In this document: one piece after another, positions 21,804-29,667 of the stretch
Numbering within the stretch: the stretch's first letter is position 1
How the letters are laid out: every line of letters begins with the position of its first letter
Assembly (NCBI GenBank): GCA_036639875.1
Contig: JAVWHX010000019.1
Coordinates: 1 to 36,049 of the forward strand
Source: JAVWHX01 sp036639875
GTDB taxonomy: Bacteria > Bacillota_I > Bacilli_A > Erysipelotrichales > Coprobacillaceae
Direction of reading: 5' to 3'
DNA: 36,049 bases
Position numbers and translations under genes: made by a program
The notes under the pieces: generated by a model
Told to the model about the DNA's origin: nothing
What the model saw: only the letters and a program-made list of their open reading frames with translations
The model's database searches: none

Positions 21804-22606
21804 GCTTTATAGATTGTGATTCTAATATCTATAGTCACATCAAATTCATTTAAAGTATCTAAGACATGTCTTCTTTCTTTTTTGATATGATAGTAATGAG
21901 GAGTCATCTTTAAAAGATTAAGACTATCTTCTTTATTTCTTAAATGAATTGTTTGTTTAAAATCATAACTTTCAAGAACGTCAAAAGGCAAACGAATATA
22001 TTCATCTGATTTAATCTTAACTTCATCATAGATTAATTCCTTAAATTCAACAAGATGATGATTATTTGCAGTTACATGAATAATATATCCATCTTCTTTT
22101 AAACATCTTTTCATTTCTTCAGCATTTACAACTGTAAATAATGCAGTTATAACATCTAATGAATGATCAACAATAGGAATATTCTTTGAATTACCAACAA
22201 TCCAATAAATATCTTTTGTATATTTTGTTGCCATATTAATACCATCTTTAGAAATATCTAAACCATAGATTGTTGTATCATCACTTAATTCTTGCTTCAT
22301 ACGATAAGTATAATATCCTTCACCACAACCTAAATCTAAGATATGCATATCAGGATGATTATGTTGTTTGATATAATTTACAACCTCATTTAAGATAACA
22401 TCATAGTATCCTTGATTCAAATGAGCTTTTCTACTTAATAAACTCTCTTTATTGTCACCTGGAAGATTACAAGCTTTATCAGGGTTTAATAAGAGATTGA
22501 TATATTTTGATTTTGATAAATCATAACAATGATTATTAACACATCGATATGTATTATTTTCTAATACAAGTGGTTGATGACATTTTGGACAGGCTAGTTT
22601 ATGCAT
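21800..22606 (-). CDS. rlmA: 23S rRNA guanine-N1 methyltransferase, RlmA/TlrB family
   Basis: A 268-residue protein. The N-terminal zinc finger has CPKC (residues 6-9), a later Cys and HC (NNHCYDLSK). The sequence KYINLLL is typical of RlmA. The SAM-binding motif I is ILDLGCGEGYYTY, followed by YGLDISKDGI. RlmA methylates G745 or G748 of 23S rRNA; some homologues (TlrB) give tylosin resistance. AAAAGGAG precedes the ATG. It is monocistronic and divergent from the 88-residue gene at 22693. Which G is modified cannot be told from the sequence. Confidence 0.9.
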   Translation of the reverse strand: MHKLACPKCHQPLVLENNTYRCVNNHCYDLSKSKYINLLLNPDKACNLPGDNKESLLSRKAHLNQGYYDVILNEVVNYIKQHNHPDMHILDLGCGEGYYTYRMKQELSDDTTIYGLDISKDGINMATKYTKDIYWIVGNSKNIPIVDHSLDVITALFTVVNAEEMKRCLKEDGYIIHVTANNHHLVEFKELIYDEVKIKSDEYIRLPFDVLESYDFKQTIHLRNKEDSLNLLKMTPHYYHIKKERRHVLDTLNEFDVTIDIRITIYKA

Positions 22607-22627
22607 TGTATCACTCCTTTTCGATTC

Positions 22628-22668
22628 ATTATAACATGTTTACTTTTGAATTCAAATATGGGTATAAT
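22628..22668. promoter_or_regulatory. Divergent promoters around a shared palindrome
   Basis: For rlmA, the minus strand has TGT-TATAAT (TATAAT at 22628-22633) with TTGAAT upstream. For the plus-strand gene, TATAAT lies at 22663-22668 with TTTACT (22639-22644) 18 bp before it. A perfect 12-bp palindrome TTTGAATTCAAA (22645-22656) lies between the two -10 boxes. Confidence 0.5.
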
Positions 22669-22692
22669 AGAAAAAGACAAGGAGGATACTTT

Positions 22693-22959
22693 ATGGGATT
22701 ATTTTCTAAGAAAACAAAGGTTGATTATGATGTTTTATTTAAAGAACAGTATAAATCAATTAATCAATTAATGATGCAAGCCAATAATGAATTAGATTTT
22801 GTGATTAAACAATCTTTATTAGAAGTTGTTGTTGAAAAATATAATCAATTATTTGAATGTATTGATAATGGTGCTGCATTTGATAAAGCACATTTTATTT
22901 CATTACAACAAAGTGCTATGAAAGAATTAGAGACAATTAAAAGTATTAATAATGGATAG
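22693..22959 (+). CDS. Small hypothetical protein
   Basis: An 88-residue, soluble, mostly helical protein (MGLFSKKTKVDYDVLFKEQ to KELETIKSINNG). ATG 22693 is fixed by AAGGAGG just upstream. The N-terminal MGLFSKK pattern is reminiscent of small membrane-associated or chaperone-like proteins, but no family is recognised. It precedes the methyltransferase gene by 8 bases and should be co-transcribed with it and the lyase gene. Confidence 0.7.
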   Translation: MGLFSKKTKVDYDVLFKEQYKSINQLMMQANNELDFVIKQSLLEVVVEKYNQLFECIDNGAAFDKAHFISLQQSAMKELETIKSINNG

Positions 22960-22967
22960 AGGTAATT

Positions 22968-23699
22968 ATGAAAGTATATAAAAAGGGTGATGAAACATCT
23001 TATACATTAGGAGTGTTTCCAACTATAGAATTATTAAAGACAAGATCAAAGGATGTCTTAAGAGTTGTTGTTCATTCTTCTATTGAACAAAATAAAGGAT
23101 ATCCAATTATCCAAGAATTATGTAAAGACAATCATATTCATATAGATATTCATGATCAAACAATTGAAAAGTTAAGTCCTAAAAACAATTGTTTTGCGAT
23201 AGGAGTTTTTAAGAAATATGTAGGAGAATTAAGTGATGATAATCATGTGGTATTAGTCAATCCTATGGATATGGGAAATATGGGAACGATGATGCGTACA
23301 ATGTTAGGGTTTGGATATAAGAATTTGGTTATTATCAAACCATCTGTAGATATCTTTGATCCTAAGGTTATAAGAGCTTCAATGGGAGCAATCTTTCATC
23401 TGAATATCCAATATTTTGTAGAGTTTTCTACATATTATGACATATATAAACATCATGAATTTTATCCATTAATGCTAAAAGGAGCTAAGAATATTCATAA
23501 TGTTTCATCGACTCATATTCACTCTTTAGTCTTTGGGAATGAAAGTAGTGGGTTAGATGATTCTTATTTAGAATATGGACAAAGTGTGTTTATTCCTCAT
23601 AGTGAAGAGATAGATTCATTGAATCTATCAATGGCTTTAGGATTAAGCTTATTTCATTTTTCTAAACAACAATTTATAGATAAAGAGGTGTTAAGATAA
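22968..23699 (+). CDS. TrmH/SpoU family RNA methyltransferase
   Basis: A 243-residue SPOUT methyltransferase. The three conserved SpoU motifs are present: NPMDMGNMGTMMRTMLGFG (motif 1), SLVFGNESSGLDD (motif 2) and IDSLNLSMALGLSLFHF (motif 3, with the knot-forming Asn). It should methylate a ribose 2'-OH in rRNA or tRNA with SAM. An N-terminal substrate-binding region occupies residues 1-85. The exact target (TrmH, TrmL or RlmB-like) cannot be set. The stop codon overlaps the lyase start by one base. Confidence 0.87.
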   Translation: MKVYKKGDETSYTLGVFPTIELLKTRSKDVLRVVVHSSIEQNKGYPIIQELCKDNHIHIDIHDQTIEKLSPKNNCFAIGVFKKYVGELSDDNHVVLVNPMDMGNMGTMMRTMLGFGYKNLVIIKPSVDIFDPKVIRASMGAIFHLNIQYFVEFSTYYDIYKHHEFYPLMLKGAKNIHNVSSTHIHSLVFGNESSGLDDSYLEYGQSVFIPHSEEIDSLNLSMALGLSLFHFSKQQFIDKEVLR

Positions 23700-24862
23700 T
23701 GTATAATTTTGATAAAGTTATAAATAGAAAAGGAACAAATTCTTCTAAGTTTGAACTTAATCATCAAGATGATAAAGATTTGATTCCTATGTGGGTAGCT
23801 GATATGGATTTTGAAACTCTACCTGAAATAAAAGAAGCATTAATAAAAAGAGCAGAGCATGGTATATTTGGATATGCTATGATAACTGATGCTTATTGTC
23901 AAACTGTTATAGGTTGGATGAAAAGAAGACATCATTTTGATGTACAAAGTGATTGGATAGTCACGACACCAGGAATTGTGACTGCTTTGAAAGTTTCTGT
24001 AAGAGCGTATACATGTAAAGATGATGCTATTATGATTATGAAACCAGTTTATTATCCATTTGATTTTTCAATTGAATTAAATGAGAGAAAGATTATTGAG
24101 TGTCCTTTAGATTTTGATGGAATTGAATATACATGTAACTATGAATTATTCGAAAAGAATATTATTGAAAATAATGTTAAGATGTTTATTTTATGTAATC
24201 CTCATAATCCAATTGGAAAAGTATGGACGAAACAAGAACTTCTACAAATAGGGAATATATGTAAGAAACATCATGTAATTGTTGTTAGTGATGAAATTCA
24301 TATGGATTTTGTATATAAAAACAATCAACATATTCCTTTTTATAATGTTGATGAATCTTTTAAAGACTTTACAATTATTTGTACTGCACCTTCTAAGACA
24401 TTTAATTTAGCAGCATTACATACTTCAAATATTATTATTGCAAATAAAGAGTTAAGAGAAATATTTATAAAAGAAAAAAATGCTTCAGGTATAGGTGATC
24501 CTAATATATTTGGATTAGATGCTTGTATTGCAGCATATACATATGGAGATAAATGGGTAGATGAGTTGGTAGAATATCTACAAGGAAATATTGATTTTAT
24601 GATTAATTTCTTTAAAGAAAGATTACCAAATATTAAAGTTATTCAACCTCAAGGTTTATACTTGATATGGGTTGATATGCGTGCATTGAATTTAAATAAA
24701 GATGAATTAGAAGATTTAATGCTTCATAAAGCTCATTTGTATTTAGATGAAGGTTATATTTTTGGAACAGGTGGAGAAGGGTTTGAAAGGTTTAATGTTG
24801 CTTGTCCACGCGTAGTTCTAGAAAAAGCTTTACTACAGTTAGAAAAAGCAATTAAAGAATAG
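23699..24862 (+). CDS. PatB/MalY-type aminotransferase (cystathionine beta-lyase)
   Basis: A 387-residue PLP enzyme of the fold-type I MalY/PatB subgroup. It begins FDKVINRKGTNSSKFE, followed by LIPMWVADMDFETLPEI, both typical. The PLP lysine is K233 in TAPSKTFNLAALHTSN, and LCNPHNPIGKVW is the substrate/cofactor loop. It cleaves cystathionine or cysteine to give homocysteine, pyruvate and ammonia; related enzymes act as C-S lyases or class II aminotransferases. It overlaps the methyltransferase by one base. Together with metY and cysK 8 kb away it supports transsulfuration and methionine synthesis. Confidence 0.9.
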   Translation: MYNFDKVINRKGTNSSKFELNHQDDKDLIPMWVADMDFETLPEIKEALIKRAEHGIFGYAMITDAYCQTVIGWMKRRHHFDVQSDWIVTTPGIVTALKVSVRAYTCKDDAIMIMKPVYYPFDFSIELNERKIIECPLDFDGIEYTCNYELFEKNIIENNVKMFILCNPHNPIGKVWTKQELLQIGNICKKHHVIVVSDEIHMDFVYKNNQHIPFYNVDESFKDFTIICTAPSKTFNLAALHTSNIIIANKELREIFIKEKNASGIGDPNIFGLDACIAAYTYGDKWVDELVEYLQGNIDFMINFFKERLPNIKVIQPQGLYLIWVDMRALNLNKDELEDLMLHKAHLYLDEGYIFGTGGEGFERFNVACPRVVLEKALLQLEKAIKE

Positions 24863-24883
24863 ATAATTAAATGAAAATATTAT

Positions 24884-24935
24884 AAACCTTACATTTTATG
24901 AAAGTTCATACAAAAAATGTAAGGTTTTATATTTT
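24884..24935 (+). terminator. Terminator after the PatB-type lyase gene
   Basis: AAACCTTACATTTT (24884-24897) pairs with AAAATGTAAGGTTT (24914-24927) over a 16-nt loop, followed by TATATTTTT. Confidence 0.8.
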
Positions 24936-24946
24936 TAAAATTATTA

Positions 24947-24955
24947 TGCTATAGT
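24947..24955 (+). promoter_or_regulatory. Extended -10 promoter of the PTS-sulfatase locus
   Basis: TGC-TATAGT (24947-24955) is an extended -10 directly after the preceding terminator and before the AGGAGGAG ribosome site of the EIIC gene. No clear -35 is seen. Confidence 0.5.
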
Positions 24956-24975
24956 AAATTCAGGAGGAGAGAAAA

Positions 24976-26313
24976 ATGAAAAGATTATCTAAATTTTTGG
25001 AAGATAAGTTACTTCCAATTGCTGTAAAAATAAGTTCGAATCTTTATATTTCTTCATTAAGAGATGGGTTTGCTGCAACGATGCCAGCGATGATTATTGG
25101 TTCGTTCTTAACATTGTTAATTAACTTCCCAATTCCAGCTGTGGCAGAGTTTTTAACAAGTTCATTTGGAGATAACTGGAAGATATTTATAAATGGTGTT
25201 TATAATGCAACAATACCACTTATATCTATGCTTGCAACTATTTCTATTACATATTTCTTAACTAAGAAATTAAAAGGTGATGTTATTTCAACAATTGTTG
25301 TGAATGTCATGTTATACTTTATGTTTTTACCACAGGCTGCATATACATTAGCTGAAGGTGGAAAAAGTGTTTTGGTAGGTGGTTCATATTCAACAAATTA
25401 TATGGGAGCTAAGGGATTCTTTTTATCTATTTTATTAGGTTTGCTTATCCCGCCTTTGTTGAAGAGATTATGTCAAGTTAAATTCTTGACTATTAGATTG
25501 CCAGATAGTGTTCCACCTAGTGTATTATCTTCGTTTTTAGTTATGATCCCTGCATTAATTATTCTTATTGTTGGTGGAATTATTCAGTTTGTATTAATAA
25601 CATATGCAAAAGTAGACTTATTTACTTTTATATATCAAGTGATACAAACACCAATTAGGGAAATTGTAGGAACATCATATTTAGGTGGATTGTTAAGTTG
25701 TTTCTTTACATATGCAGCATGGTTCTTTGGATTACATGGTGGTTTATTAATGGGACCAATCAATACTGTTGTGTTTGGTGAATTAATGCCAGCTAATATT
25801 GCTGCTTTTGCAGCAAATGAAGCAATTCCAAACTTCTTTGTAGGTGTTCCATTCTTTGAAGTCTTTACAAAAATGGGTGGTGGCGGAAATGTTCTAGCAC
25901 TTATTGTGGCAATGTTAATTGTTGCGAAAACATCAGAATATAGAGAAGTTGCAAAGATAGGATTAGTACCATCACTATTTAATATATCGGAACCAGTTGT
26001 ATTCGGGCTTCCAATAGTGTTCAATCCAATTCTTGTTATTCCGTTCTTAATTGCTCCGTTAGTATGTTATAGTATTGCCTATTTTGCTAGTGCAATTGGT
26101 TCTATTGCGCCAATCGTAATTCAAGTGCCATGGACTATCCCAATAGGAATCAATATGTTCCTTTCTACAGCAGGAGATATTATGTCTGTATTATGGCAAG
26201 TTGGGTTATTTGCTTTATCGGTAGCAATTTATATTCCATTTATTAGAATTAGTGAAAAAGCAAATGCTAAATTACATACAAATAAATCTCAAGAAGGTGT
26301 AGTGAATGCCTAA
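24976..26313 (+). CDS. PTS sugar transporter EIIC component (lactose/cellobiose family)
   Basis: A 445-residue permease with about ten transmembrane segments. The conserved EIIC motif NISEPVVFGLPIVFNP lies near residues 335-350, the site where the sugar phosphate is handled, and GVPFFEVFTKMGGGGNVLAL precedes it. The family is EIIC of the cellobiose/lactose/chitobiose group. EIIC alone cannot phosphorylate sugar; no EIIA or EIIB gene is in this window, so partners must be encoded elsewhere. The gene overlaps the sulfatase by 8 bases, a strong sign of one operon and a linked substrate. A sulfated sugar or oligosaccharide is the inferred cargo. Confidence 0.92.
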   Translation: MKRLSKFLEDKLLPIAVKISSNLYISSLRDGFAATMPAMIIGSFLTLLINFPIPAVAEFLTSSFGDNWKIFINGVYNATIPLISMLATISITYFLTKKLKGDVISTIVVNVMLYFMFLPQAAYTLAEGGKSVLVGGSYSTNYMGAKGFFLSILLGLLIPPLLKRLCQVKFLTIRLPDSVPPSVLSSFLVMIPALIILIVGGIIQFVLITYAKVDLFTFIYQVIQTPIREIVGTSYLGGLLSCFFTYAAWFFGLHGGLLMGPINTVVFGELMPANIAAFAANEAIPNFFVGVPFFEVFTKMGGGGNVLALIVAMLIVAKTSEYREVAKIGLVPSLFNISEPVVFGLPIVFNPILVIPFLIAPLVCYSIAYFASAIGSIAPIVIQVPWTIPIGINMFLSTAGDIMSVLWQVGLFALSVAIYIPFIRISEKANAKLHTNKSQEGVVNA

Positions 26314-27733
26314 AAGACCAAATGTTGTTTTGATTTATACCGATCAACAAAGATTTGATTCTATTAGGGCTAATGGCAATGAATTAGCCATTACCCCTAA
26401 TATTGATTCATTAATAGAAGAAGGAACATGTTTTGATAATTATTATGTGAATAATCCTGTGTGTATGCCTAGTAGAATGTGCATGTTGACTGGGAAATAT
26501 CCTACTCAACTTCATATTGGAGATAATGGAATACCATTACCTGAAACTGAAAAGACAATTGCTCATTATTTAAAACAGTATGATTATCAATGTGCGCAAA
26601 TAGGTAAATTACATTTTCTGCCACATACAAATAGACAACATACTGATTGTCATCCTCATTATGGTTTTGATAGTTTAATAATCTCTGATGAACCAGGATG
26701 TTATGATGATGCATATATAAAATGGGTTGAATCTAAAGATAAAAGTCAAGTAGAGAAAGTACGTGTTGGATTACCATCAGAAGGAAAAGTCTATGGACAA
26801 AATGTCTATAGTACACATGAACGTTCTCCCCATCAACCTTATGTTTTTGAAGGTGATGATGACTTAACTCATAGTTGTTTTGTTAAGGATGAAGTTTGTC
26901 AATATATAAGAAATCATAAGAATAATCAACAACCATTCTTTGTGATTGCTGGTTTTTATGCACCTCATGCGCCTATTAATCCCCCCAAGAAATATATAGA
27001 TATGTATAAATATGATGAGATGCCTTTACCTAAACAATCTATTGAAGATGATATATTGATGAAATCCTATCTAGGAGAACAAGCATTCCATAAATTAGAT
27101 TATATAACTGATGAAAAGTGGAAAGAGATATATGCAAATTATCTTGCATTAACAACTCATGTTGATGATTGTGTGGGAGAAATACTTGCAGAATTAAAAG
27201 ATATAGAAGATGACACATTGATTATTTTTACATCAGATCATGGAGAATATCTTGGGGATCATCGTAGAGTTCATAAAGGTATGCCAGGTCATGATTGTAT
27301 AATCAATGTACCGTATATTATGAAATATAAAGATGTTATTCCTGCTGGACAGCGTATAAATAATTTATGTGAAGCAGTTGATGTAGTGCCAACGATATTG
27401 GATTATGCTTGTATACAAAAGCCAAGTTATTTAAAAGGTATTTCGCTTAAACCACTAATTGAAGGAAAAGCAAACTATACAAAAGATTCAATAATTGTTG
27501 AATATATAACTGATGAGCTTAATGAAACAACTGTACGTGATGAGAATTATAAATACTATCATAATACTGATGATCAAGAAATGTTGTACGATTTGAAGAA
27601 AGATCCTTTTGAAATGAGAGATGTTTCCAAATATGAAGAGTATAAAGATATTATGTTTATGATGAGATCTAAAATGATTAAGAAGATACAAAACTGTAGT
27701 TACAATAATTTAAAAAAAGTAGCACCTTATTGA
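26306..27733 (+). CDS. Type I sulfatase, cytoplasmic, Cys-type formylglycine site
   Basis: A 475-residue arylsulfatase-family enzyme. The sulfatase signature CMPSR places the residue converted to formylglycine at Cys53 (NNPVCMPSRMCMLTGKYP). Metal-site residues include D13 (YTDQQ) and D311-H312 (TSDHGEYLGDH). The sequence starts MPKRPNVVLIYTD with no signal peptide, so the enzyme works inside the cell, unlike many gut Bacteroides sulfatases. It should hydrolyse sulfate esters on sugar (possibly sugar phosphate) delivered by the overlapping EIIC. Which sulfate position it prefers cannot be read from the sequence. The anaerobic maturase needed to make formylglycine is encoded in the same locus. 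Confidence 0.92.
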   Translation: MPKRPNVVLIYTDQQRFDSIRANGNELAITPNIDSLIEEGTCFDNYYVNNPVCMPSRMCMLTGKYPTQLHIGDNGIPLPETEKTIAHYLKQYDYQCAQIGKLHFLPHTNRQHTDCHPHYGFDSLIISDEPGCYDDAYIKWVESKDKSQVEKVRVGLPSEGKVYGQNVYSTHERSPHQPYVFEGDDDLTHSCFVKDEVCQYIRNHKNNQQPFFVIAGFYAPHAPINPPKKYIDMYKYDEMPLPKQSIEDDILMKSYLGEQAFHKLDYITDEKWKEIYANYLALTTHVDDCVGEILAELKDIEDDTLIIFTSDHGEYLGDHRRVHKGMPGHDCIINVPYIMKYKDVIPAGQRINNLCEAVDVVPTILDYACIQKPSYLKGISLKPLIEGKANYTKDSIIVEYITDELNETTVRDENYKYYHNTDDQEMLYDLKKDPFEMRDVSKYEEYKDIMFMMRSKMIKKIQNCSYNNLKKVAPY

Positions 27734-27758
27734 TATGAATGATGATTAAAGTTATACT
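27730..27758 (+). promoter_or_regulatory. Internal promoter before the RpiR regulator
   Basis: TTGATA (27730-27735) and TATACT (27753-27758) are 17 bp apart, with the GAGGGG ribosome site downstream. The -35 overlaps the end of the sulfatase gene. This would let the regulator, maturase and exporter genes be expressed apart from the permease and sulfatase. Confidence 0.5.
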
Positions 27759-27778
27759 GAAAGTAGAGGGGTGAAATT

Positions 27779-28561
27779 ATGGATGATGTTTATTATAAGT
27801 TAGCAGAGGTTGCTAATTTATCCTTTAGAGATTCTTTAGACTATATTATAGCTAAGGAAATGTTACAACATATTGATGTTATTTCTAATATGAGTATTGA
27901 TACATTGTCAACAATTTGCTGTACCTCTACAGCAAGTATAACAAGATTTTGTCAAAAGTTAGGATATGATTCTTTTAAAGAGTTGAAGTATAATGTCACT
28001 CAACAAAATAATCTTCAAAAAATTGTTTGTCATTCTAATGAAAAGCGTATTGAAATAAATAAGGCAATATTGAATACAAAAGTAAAGTTTGATTATTTGA
28101 TTAATCAATCTTTACTATTGATTGAAAAATCTATTATTAATGAACTTATACAGAAAATTGTAGATAATAGTAGGATTGCAATTTTTTGTGCTTCTCATGA
28201 GTTATCAGCAGTTGTTTTATTTCAAGCATTATTGAAAAAATATCATAAGAAAGTAGATATCATTTTATGTAATACTGAAATAAATAAAATGGATTATGTA
28301 CTTGATAATGTTGATTTCATTCTGTTTTTAACATATGGTGGAAGATGGATGAGGCGTTCTCATAAATTGGTTTCTAAAATTTTAGAAACAGATATACAAA
28401 ATTGTGTTATTTGTTTAGATGATAAAATATTACAAAACTATTTATTTGATATGAAGATTAAATTTGATTTATCTGAAGAACTAAAAGAATCTCATTTTGA
28501 GTTTTTTGTTTTTCTTTTTTCAGTTATGAGTAATGCAGTTATAACTTATTATGATAATTAG
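27779..28561 (+). CDS. RpiR/MurR family transcriptional regulator
   Basis: A 260-residue protein. The N-terminal RpiR helix-turn-helix domain covers about residues 1-75 (SIDTLSTICCTSTASITRFCQKLGYDSFKELKYNV). The C-terminal part is SIS-like (about 110-240, with IAIFCASHELSAVVLFQALL and DFILFLTYGGRW), the fold that binds phosphosugars. It most likely senses the sugar phosphate made by the PTS and controls the locus. It sits 45 bases after the sulfatase and 28 before the maturase. The SIS motif is weakly conserved, so its ligand is uncertain. Confidence 0.85.
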   Translation: MDDVYYKLAEVANLSFRDSLDYIIAKEMLQHIDVISNMSIDTLSTICCTSTASITRFCQKLGYDSFKELKYNVTQQNNLQKIVCHSNEKRIEINKAILNTKVKFDYLINQSLLLIEKSIINELIQKIVDNSRIAIFCASHELSAVVLFQALLKKYHKKVDIILCNTEINKMDYVLDNVDFILFLTYGGRWMRRSHKLVSKILETDIQNCVICLDDKILQNYLFDMKIKFDLSEELKESHFEFFVFLFSVMSNAVITYYDN

Positions 28562-28589
28562 GGATGATACATAAATAGAGGAGAGAACT

Positions 28590-29633
28590 ATGAAAAAAAT
28601 AACAATTCTTATAAAGCCTGTTTCTTCTTCTTGTAATATGCAATGTGAATATTGCTTTTATAAAGATGTATCTCAATATAGGGATATCAATTCAAAACTG
28701 ATGTCTCAAAAAACAATTCATACGATTATAGAGAAAGTTTTTAATATTCAACAATCTGCAATGCAGGTAGAGTTTTGTTTTCAAGGTGGAGAGCCGTTAT
28801 TGGCTGGGATAGACTTTTATCGATATTTTATATCTATTGTAAACAAAGTAAATAAGATACATACTATTTCGTTTTCTATCCAAACGAATGGGATACTCAT
28901 TAATCAAGAATGGGTTGATTTTTTTAAACAATATCATTTTTTAGTAGGGGTATCGTTAGATGGTGTGGAAGAAGTCCATGATTATTATAGAATAATTAAT
29001 AAAGAAAACACTCATAAAGAAATAGTTAAAGGTATTACGTTATTACAAAAGAATTCTATAGATTTTAATATTTTAAGTGTAATAACACCAAAAATGTCTA
29101 CCTATGCAAAAGAAATATATCATTTTTATAAAACAATGAATTATAAATATATTCAATTCATTCCATGTTTACCGTTTTTAGATGGAACTGGTGGTTTGAA
29201 ACCTAAAGAATACGCAAGATTTTATAAAGAGTTATATGATGAGTTTATTAATGATAAGTCGATTCATATTGATTTGTTTGAGCAGATTGCTCTATTAAAA
29301 AGAGGAGTTAAGGAATGTTCATGTGGGATGTTAGGATATTGTTCATTTCAATTTGTTATGGAAGCAAATGGTGATATCTTTCCATGTGATTTCTATGCTA
29401 TAGATAAATATAGATTAGGAAATATTCATAATATAGATTTGAAAGATATAATGACAAATCAAAGATTAAGTCTTTTTTTAACTGAAGATAAATGTTTTAG
29501 TAATCTATGTGATCATTGTCAATATTATAAAATGTGTCAGGGTCAATGTAAAAGACAGAATGTTTGTTTGTTTGATGATGACTATTGTGGTTATCAAGAT
29601 TTATTGAAGTATATTGATAAAATAGATATATGA
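28590..29633 (+). CDS. Anaerobic sulfatase-maturing enzyme (radical SAM/SPASM)
   Basis: A 347-residue radical SAM protein. The iron-sulfur motif Cx3Cx2C is C15, C19, C22 (SSCNMQCEYCFY), followed by FQGGEPLLAG. A SPASM-type C-terminal region carries a run of cysteines (CSCGMLGYCSF, IFPCDFYAI, NLCDHCQYYKMCQGQC) for auxiliary clusters. Anaerobic sulfatase-maturing enzymes oxidise the Cys or Ser of the sulfatase motif to formylglycine without oxygen. The Cys-type sulfatase nearby is the obvious client. It is somewhat shorter than some family members but keeps all cysteine groups. GAGGAGAG precedes the ATG. Confidence 0.92.
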   Translation: MKKITILIKPVSSSCNMQCEYCFYKDVSQYRDINSKLMSQKTIHTIIEKVFNIQQSAMQVEFCFQGGEPLLAGIDFYRYFISIVNKVNKIHTISFSIQTNGILINQEWVDFFKQYHFLVGVSLDGVEEVHDYYRIINKENTHKEIVKGITLLQKNSIDFNILSVITPKMSTYAKEIYHFYKTMNYKYIQFIPCLPFLDGTGGLKPKEYARFYKELYDEFINDKSIHIDLFEQIALLKRGVKECSCGMLGYCSFQFVMEANGDIFPCDFYAIDKYRLGNIHNIDLKDIMTNQRLSLFLTEDKCFSNLCDHCQYYKMCQGQCKRQNVCLFDDDYCGYQDLLKYIDKIDI

Positions 29634-29667
29634 GATTTGTATAAAAGTAAGTAGGAGGTCAAAATTT

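Noticed and set aside
22549..22692. Long N-terminal extension of the 88-residue protein
   Set aside because: It runs through the rlmA start and both promoters; AAGGAGG fixes ATG 22693.
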